Source: XYD12-FULL-36-8 sp964613805 (GTDB lineage: Bacteria > Bacteroidota > Ignavibacteria > Ignavibacteriales > Ignavibacteriaceae). Taken from it: a stretch of DNA of 64,000 nt. Positions within the stretch are counted from its first letter, which is position 1. Every line of letters begins with the position of its first letter. The notes under the pieces are model-generated. The model did no database searches. It worked only from the letters and a program-made list of their open reading frames with translations, and was not told where the DNA came from. The stretch spans positions 1 through 64,000 of the forward strand of contig CAZTJF010000014.1 in NCBI GenBank assembly GCA_964613805.1. The letters run 5' to 3'. The position numbers and the translations under genes were made by a program. This document shows positions 59,881 to 64,000 of this stretch, in pieces.

Positions 59881-61369
59881 AATTTTAATTCTCATTAGTC
59901 TCATAGCCATTTCAATATTTAGCATAAATGCTCAAGTGGTTATTAAAGACACAATTCCCAAATACTCCTATACAACTGTGTCTGAATTTTGGTCTCAAAT
60001 GGAAGATATTTTTAATGATCCAAATTTCAGTAATGCACACTGGGGAGTTTTAATTCAATCATTGGAAACAGGTGAATATTTTTATAAAAGAAATGAAAAT
60101 AAATTATTTATGCCTGCTTCTAATTTGAAGCTATTCACAAGCAGCGCAGGATTAGCATCCTTAAGTGATGATTATAGATTTACTACGAATATCTTTATGC
60201 GAGGAAGGATAGAAGGTTCGACTCTAATTGGTGATTTAGTTGTTCAGGGAAAAGGTGATCCTACACTTTCTGGCAGATTTTATAAAAATGATCTATTTAA
60301 GGTATTTAGTGATTGGGCTGATTCACTTTTGGAACTTGGTATTGATGAGATAACAGGAAACATTATCGGCGATGATAATGAATTTGATGATAGAGGGTTA
60401 GGAGATGGATGGCAATGGGATTATGAAAGTGATTGGTATGCAGCACCAAGTTCAGCACTTTCATTTAACGATAATTGTATTGATATAATAGTCAGAGCTG
60501 ATAAATTAAACGGTCAGGCAAGGATTGACATAAATCCTGATACTAAGTATGCTGTAATAATAAATAAAGTTTCAGTCGTGAAGGATGATTCAATAACATC
60601 CATTGATGTTTACCGCGAAAGAGGAACTAATGTAGTATCAGTTTTGGGAACCATCCGTAAGTCTGATTCGGTTAAGACTTTTGTTACTGTTAATAACCCA
60701 ACTCAATTCACAATGGTTGTTTTGAAAGAAATAATAGAGAAAAAAGGAATATCTGTCGGTGGTTTCCCGATAGATGTTGATGATTTATCTGCACCAATCG
60801 AAAATTATGAATTATCAAAATTGTTTACTCATTATTCTGTTAAACTTAAAGAAATCGTTAAGGTCATTAACAAAAACAGCCAAAACTTTTTTGCTGAGCA
60901 ACTGATGAAAACCATTGGACTAGAAAAAGAAAACTTTGGTTCAATTGAAAATGGAATAGATGCATGTAATTCTATTTTCCAGGAAATGGGAATAAACCCG
61001 GAAAATATGATTATGGTTGATGGAAGCGGATTATCAAGATTGAACTTAGTAACCCCTAAGCAAATAATATCGCTTCTCAGTTTTATGTATCATCATAAAT
61101 ATTATTTATCATTTTATAATTCACTTCCAATTGCAGGAGTTGATGGTTCCCTTGCAAATCGAATGAAAGGTACAAAAGCTGAAAATAACGTTCGAGCAAA
61201 AACCGGTTACATTGGTTCCGTGAGAAGTCTCTCTGGTTATGTAAATACAGGAGATAATGAACCGATAGCTTTCTCGATGATCGTCAATAATTTTACTGTG
61301 CCTTTAAAGCTCGCTGAAAACATTCAAGATTTAGTTTGCAACAGATTAGCTAATTTAAAACGAAAATAA
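59870..61369 (+). CDS. dacB: D-alanyl-D-alanine carboxypeptidase / endopeptidase (PBP4)
   Basis: The 499-residue protein belongs to peptidase family S13. The signal peptide covers about residues 1-22. The catalytic triad motifs are Ser84-x-x-Lys87 in PASNLK, SQN in NKNSQNFFAE near 346, and Lys444-Thr-Gly in RAKTGYIGS. PBP4 trims D-alanine and opens crosslinks in periplasmic peptidoglycan. The preceding gene overlaps it by 11 bases and lysS follows after 10 bases. Confidence 0.95.
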   Translation: MRRKILILISLIAISIFSINAQVVIKDTIPKYSYTTVSEFWSQMEDIFNDPNFSNAHWGVLIQSLETGEYFYKRNENKLFMPASNLKLFTSSAGLASLSDDYRFTTNIFMRGRIEGSTLIGDLVVQGKGDPTLSGRFYKNDLFKVFSDWADSLLELGIDEITGNIIGDDNEFDDRGLGDGWQWDYESDWYAAPSSALSFNDNCIDIIVRADKLNGQARIDINPDTKYAVIINKVSVVKDDSITSIDVYRERGTNVVSVLGTIRKSDSVKTFVTVNNPTQFTMVVLKEIIEKKGISVGGFPIDVDDLSAPIENYELSKLFTHYSVKLKEIVKVINKNSQNFFAEQLMKTIGLEKENFGSIENGIDACNSIFQEMGINPENMIMVDGSGLSRLNLVTPKQIISLLSFMYHHKYYLSFYNSLPIAGVDGSLANRMKGTKAENNVRAKTGYIGSVRSLSGYVNTGDNEPIAFSMIVNNFTVPLKLAENIQDLVCNRLANLKRK

Positions 61370-61379
61370 GGAAACATCA

Positions 61380-62891
61380 GTGGAAGAAAATATTCAGCAA
61401 GATCTGGGTGTGCTTATTCAAAGAAGACATGAAGAATTAGCCGAAATCAAGAAGAAAGGCATTGAGCCATATGCTTATTCTTTTGAAATTGATAGTGACT
61501 CGGATAATATTAGAAATAATTTCGATGAAAATGAAAAACGGGTAATTAAAATTGCCGGCAGAATTATGACCATTAGAAGAATGGGTAAAGCTTCATTTGC
61601 TCATCTTCAAGATCACATGGGTAAAATTCAAATCTATTTGAAAAAGGATGACCTTGGTGAAAATTATGATGTTTTCAAATTGCTCGATATTGGTGATATA
61701 ATTGGTGTTGAAGGTTTTGTTTTTAAAACTAAAACTGGAGAAATATCGGTTCACACAACATCATTAACTCTCCTTGCAAAATCACTAAGACCTTTGCCGA
61801 TAGCAAAAGAGACCACTGATGAATACGGAAATAAAATTATTCACGATCAATTTGCAGATAAAGAATTAAGATACCGTCAACGATATTTAGATTTAATTGT
61901 TAATCCTGATGTACGAGAGGTTTTTATTAAGAGAAGTAAAATAATCTCTGCGATGAGGGAATTTCTTGACTACAATGAGTTTCTTGAGGTCGAAACTCCT
62001 GTGCTTCAACCGCTTTATGGTGGTGCTTCAGCCAGACCTTTTACTACTCATCACAATACACTTGATACAACACTATATTTAAGAATTGCTGATGAACTTT
62101 ATCTGAAGCGACTGATAATTGGAGGACTTAACGGTGTTTACGAAATATCAAAAGATTTTCGTAATGAGGGAATGGATAAAATGCACAATCCTGAATTTAC
62201 AATGCTGGAATTGTATGTTCCCTACAAAGATTATGATTGGATGATGCACTTCGTTGAAAAAATGATTTCTTCAATTTGTTTGGAAGTTTTCGGAACTCTC
62301 AAGTTCAATTTTGAAAATCACCTAATTGATTTCTCACCGCCCTGGAAAAGAATTTCACTTGTTGATTCACTTAATGAAAAAATAGGGACGGATATTCTGC
62401 GTACAAGTTTTGAGGAACTAAAACAAATATCGAAGAAATTTGACATTGATCTGAAAAATATTGAAAGTAAAGCTAAACTTATTGATGAACTATTTAGTGT
62501 AACTATTCAGAAAGAATTAATCCAACCCACTTTTGCACATGATTATCCGCTCGAATTATCACCCTTAGCTAAAAAGCATAGAACTAAGGAAGGATTAGTG
62601 GAACGTTTTGAGGGATTCGTTTGCGGAAGAGAAATCTGCAATGCGTTTTCAGAGTTGAATGATCCACTTGATCAGAAGAAACGATTTGATGATCAAATGA
62701 GAATGCGTGAGGCAGGAGATGAGGAAGCTCAGCAAATTGATGAAGATTTCTTAAAAGCTTTGGAGTATGGTATGCCGCCTACTGCAGGTCTTGGTATTGG
62801 AATTGACAGATTGGTTATGCTTCTGACTAATCAATCCTCAATTAGAGATGTGATATTTTTTCCCCAGATGAGACCAGAACAGAAGCTTTAG
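61380..62891 (+). CDS. lysS: lysyl-tRNA synthetase (class II)
   Basis: The 503-residue class II synthetase has an anticodon-binding OB fold (about 55-155, with VIKIAGRIMTIRRMGKASFAHLQD) and a catalytic domain with motif 2 around YEISKDFRNEGMDKMHNPEFT near 252 and motif 3 GLGIGIDRLVMLLTN near 475. The start is GTG at 61380, 10 bases after dacB. Confidence 0.97.
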   Translation: MEENIQQDLGVLIQRRHEELAEIKKKGIEPYAYSFEIDSDSDNIRNNFDENEKRVIKIAGRIMTIRRMGKASFAHLQDHMGKIQIYLKKDDLGENYDVFKLLDIGDIIGVEGFVFKTKTGEISVHTTSLTLLAKSLRPLPIAKETTDEYGNKIIHDQFADKELRYRQRYLDLIVNPDVREVFIKRSKIISAMREFLDYNEFLEVETPVLQPLYGGASARPFTTHHNTLDTTLYLRIADELYLKRLIIGGLNGVYEISKDFRNEGMDKMHNPEFTMLELYVPYKDYDWMMHFVEKMISSICLEVFGTLKFNFENHLIDFSPPWKRISLVDSLNEKIGTDILRTSFEELKQISKKFDIDLKNIESKAKLIDELFSVTIQKELIQPTFAHDYPLELSPLAKKHRTKEGLVERFEGFVCGREICNAFSELNDPLDQKKRFDDQMRMREAGDEEAQQIDEDFLKALEYGMPPTAGLGIGIDRLVMLLTNQSSIRDVIFFPQMRPEQKL

Positions 62892-62930
62892 CTGCCGCTA
62901 TTTTAAAATCGTTTTTACAAATTTAATCGC

Positions 62931-63908
62931 ATGCAAAAGTTTCCATTGTTTAAGTTGACCTCATTAATATTTTTATTCTCATTAGCAGCGGTTAATAATT
63001 TTGCTCAATGCTTAATTCATGTGCCTTCAAATATTCCAGAGCAGTTACGAACGGTTCCTATCCCAAGTGATTCCAGTTACAAGCTATCTATTTTAGAATT
63101 AGATAAACAAATTAATTTTAATCCATTTGAAAATGATATTAATTACCCTGTACTTGCAGGTATGGGGGCAGCTTTTTTAGGAACTGGCACAGCTATTCAT
63201 CTGTATCAGCAAAAAGCTTGGTGGAGTGAGCAGCGAACAGCATTTCATTTCCAGGATGATTGGAATTATGCTTTGTGGATTGATAAAATTGGTCATGCGT
63301 ATGGTGCAATGTTAATTCAGCATGGAATTTCTGCAGGATTAGAAGCTGCCAACCTTGATGCAGAAAAATCCGTTTGGTACGGTTCGCTTGCAGCATTCTC
63401 ATTTCAAACTTTTTTGGAGATTGAAGATGGCTTTGGTCCACAATGGGGTTTTAGCCCTGGCGATTTTTATGGTGATGTTTTTGGATCAGCTTATCCACTT
63501 TTGCAATATTATGTACCGTTCTTCAAAAACATTATGTTCAAGGCAAGCTATTGGCCAACAGATTTAAATAAAACAAATCCAAACAGCGGGCAGAAGCACA
63601 TTATCGCGGATGATTATCATGGGCAAAAATTTTGGCTTTCTGTAAGAATGAAGAATCTATTACCAGAAAATACTGCCAAATTATGGCCAGAGTTTTTAAT
63701 GCTCGCAGTCGGAATGGGTGTAAAAAACCTCGATGGTAATGGCGGCGGGCAACGAGATTTTTACATCGCTTTGGATTTTGATGCCGAAACTATCCCACTT
63801 TATGGAAGTACCTGGCAATTTATTAAAAACACTCTGAACTTTATTCATTTTCCAATGCCGGGAATCAGAGTAACTTCGGGTGCCGTTTTTTTTGCATTTT
63901 GTTATTGA
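62931..63908 (+). CDS. DUF2279-like secreted protein
   Basis: The 325-residue protein has a signal peptide (about 1-25, ending FAQC). The central part (about 70-200) resembles DUF2279: AWWSEQRTAFHFQDDW, IDKIGHAYGAML and EDGFGPQWGFSPGDFYGDVFGS. This family covers predicted lipoproteins or outer-membrane-associated proteins, and its role is unknown. The Cys at about residue 27 may be lipid-modified, though the signal is not a clean lipobox. Confidence 0.78.
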   Translation: MQKFPLFKLTSLIFLFSLAAVNNFAQCLIHVPSNIPEQLRTVPIPSDSSYKLSILELDKQINFNPFENDINYPVLAGMGAAFLGTGTAIHLYQQKAWWSEQRTAFHFQDDWNYALWIDKIGHAYGAMLIQHGISAGLEAANLDAEKSVWYGSLAAFSFQTFLEIEDGFGPQWGFSPGDFYGDVFGSAYPLLQYYVPFFKNIMFKASYWPTDLNKTNPNSGQKHIIADDYHGQKFWLSVRMKNLLPENTAKLWPEFLMLAVGMGVKNLDGNGGGQRDFYIALDFDAETIPLYGSTWQFIKNTLNFIHFPMPGIRVTSGAVFFAFCY

Positions 63909-63916
63909 GAAATATA

Positions 63917-64000
63917 TTGAAGTACAGCATAATAATTCCTACACTTAATGAAGAAGTTCTTTTGCCAAAACTTCTTAAACAGTTAACTGATAAAGAATTA
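63917..64000 (+). CDS. family 2 glycosyltransferase, 5' end only
   Basis: The frame from a TTG at 63917 runs off the window after 28 codons and reads LKYSIIIPTLNEEVLLPKLL. This is the N-terminus of GT2 transferases, where an IIPTLNEE strand-turn binds the nucleotide sugar. It starts 8 bases after the DUF2279-like gene. Confidence 0.82.
   Translation, partial: MKYSIIIPTLNEEVLLPKLLKQLTDKEL

Overview
The window is a 64 kb piece of an AT-rich bacterial chromosome, most likely from the Ignavibacteria/Chlorobi/Bacteroidetes group. Three things point there: a secreted protein ending in a type IX secretion (T9SS) type A sorting domain with a YPNPFNPET motif (18089-20671), the gene order ssb followed by a gldE/CorC-like gene (50803-52541), and promoters of the form TTG-N20-TAnnTTTG upstream of nadE and the tRNA cluster. 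Lipid A/LPS genes (kdsC, GT9 heptosyltransferase-like), Lol, FadL, MlaD and ExbB/ExbD genes indicate an outer membrane. A run of exactly 100 N at 1439-1538 shows the sequence is a draft scaffold, probably a metagenome assembly.

Layout. 1-1.4 kb: a small HTH-like gene, a pyrimidine-rich non-coding stretch and a DUF6266-like gene ending in a strong terminator. 1.5-6.6 kb: prfC, a one-domain alkyltransferase-like gene, a PspC/LiaF-like envelope-stress pair, a secreted esterase, and the densest set of intergenic palindromes and repeats. 6.7-14 kb: nadE, korA-korB (2-oxoacid:ferredoxin oxidoreductase), nrnA and pepA. 14-17.2 kb: lolD and two tandem FtsX-like permeases (lipoprotein release). 17.3-18 kb: a tRNA cluster Pro-Arg-His-Glu with one promoter and a clear terminator. 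18-26 kb: a T9SS-targeted DUF3160 protein, kdsC, an LD-carboxypeptidase, a muramoyl amidase lipoprotein, ispE, a homocysteine methyltransferase and a GT4 glycosyltransferase. 26.1-26.8 kb: a HEPN-MNT pair. 26.8-30.9 kb: GT9 and polA. 31-39 kb: five consecutive secondary transporters (APC, SLC1-type, NSS, Kup, NhaD-like).

From 32.5 kb to the end every gene lies on the + strand. 39-42.6 kb: an EEP-fold lipoprotein, an SDR resembling dihydropteridine reductase, and an exbB-exbD-exbD operon with promoter and terminator. 42.6-50.7 kb: yqeY, cvpA, mutS2, biotin carboxylase, biotin carrier, FadL-like porin and a GDSL lipase lipoprotein, closed by a terminator. 50.8-56.8 kb: ssb, gldE-like, a small membrane protein, mlaD, ggt, acpS, a tiny membrane protein and an HNH nuclease whose start codon appears to be missing. 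56.8-64 kb: trpS, scpA, scpB, rluB-like, dacB and lysS, packed with overlaps, then a DUF2279 protein and the 5' end of a GT2 glycosyltransferase.

Most of the window is core metabolism, envelope biogenesis and information processing. I found no prophage, CRISPR array, intact insertion sequence or obvious defence island. The unusual signals are a periplasmic-side insertion in an SLC1-type transporter, a HEPN-MNT pair without the canonical RNase motif, an HNH gene with conserved-looking coding sequence upstream of its first usable start, a 111-bp MITE-like element, and several families of degenerate intergenic repeats.
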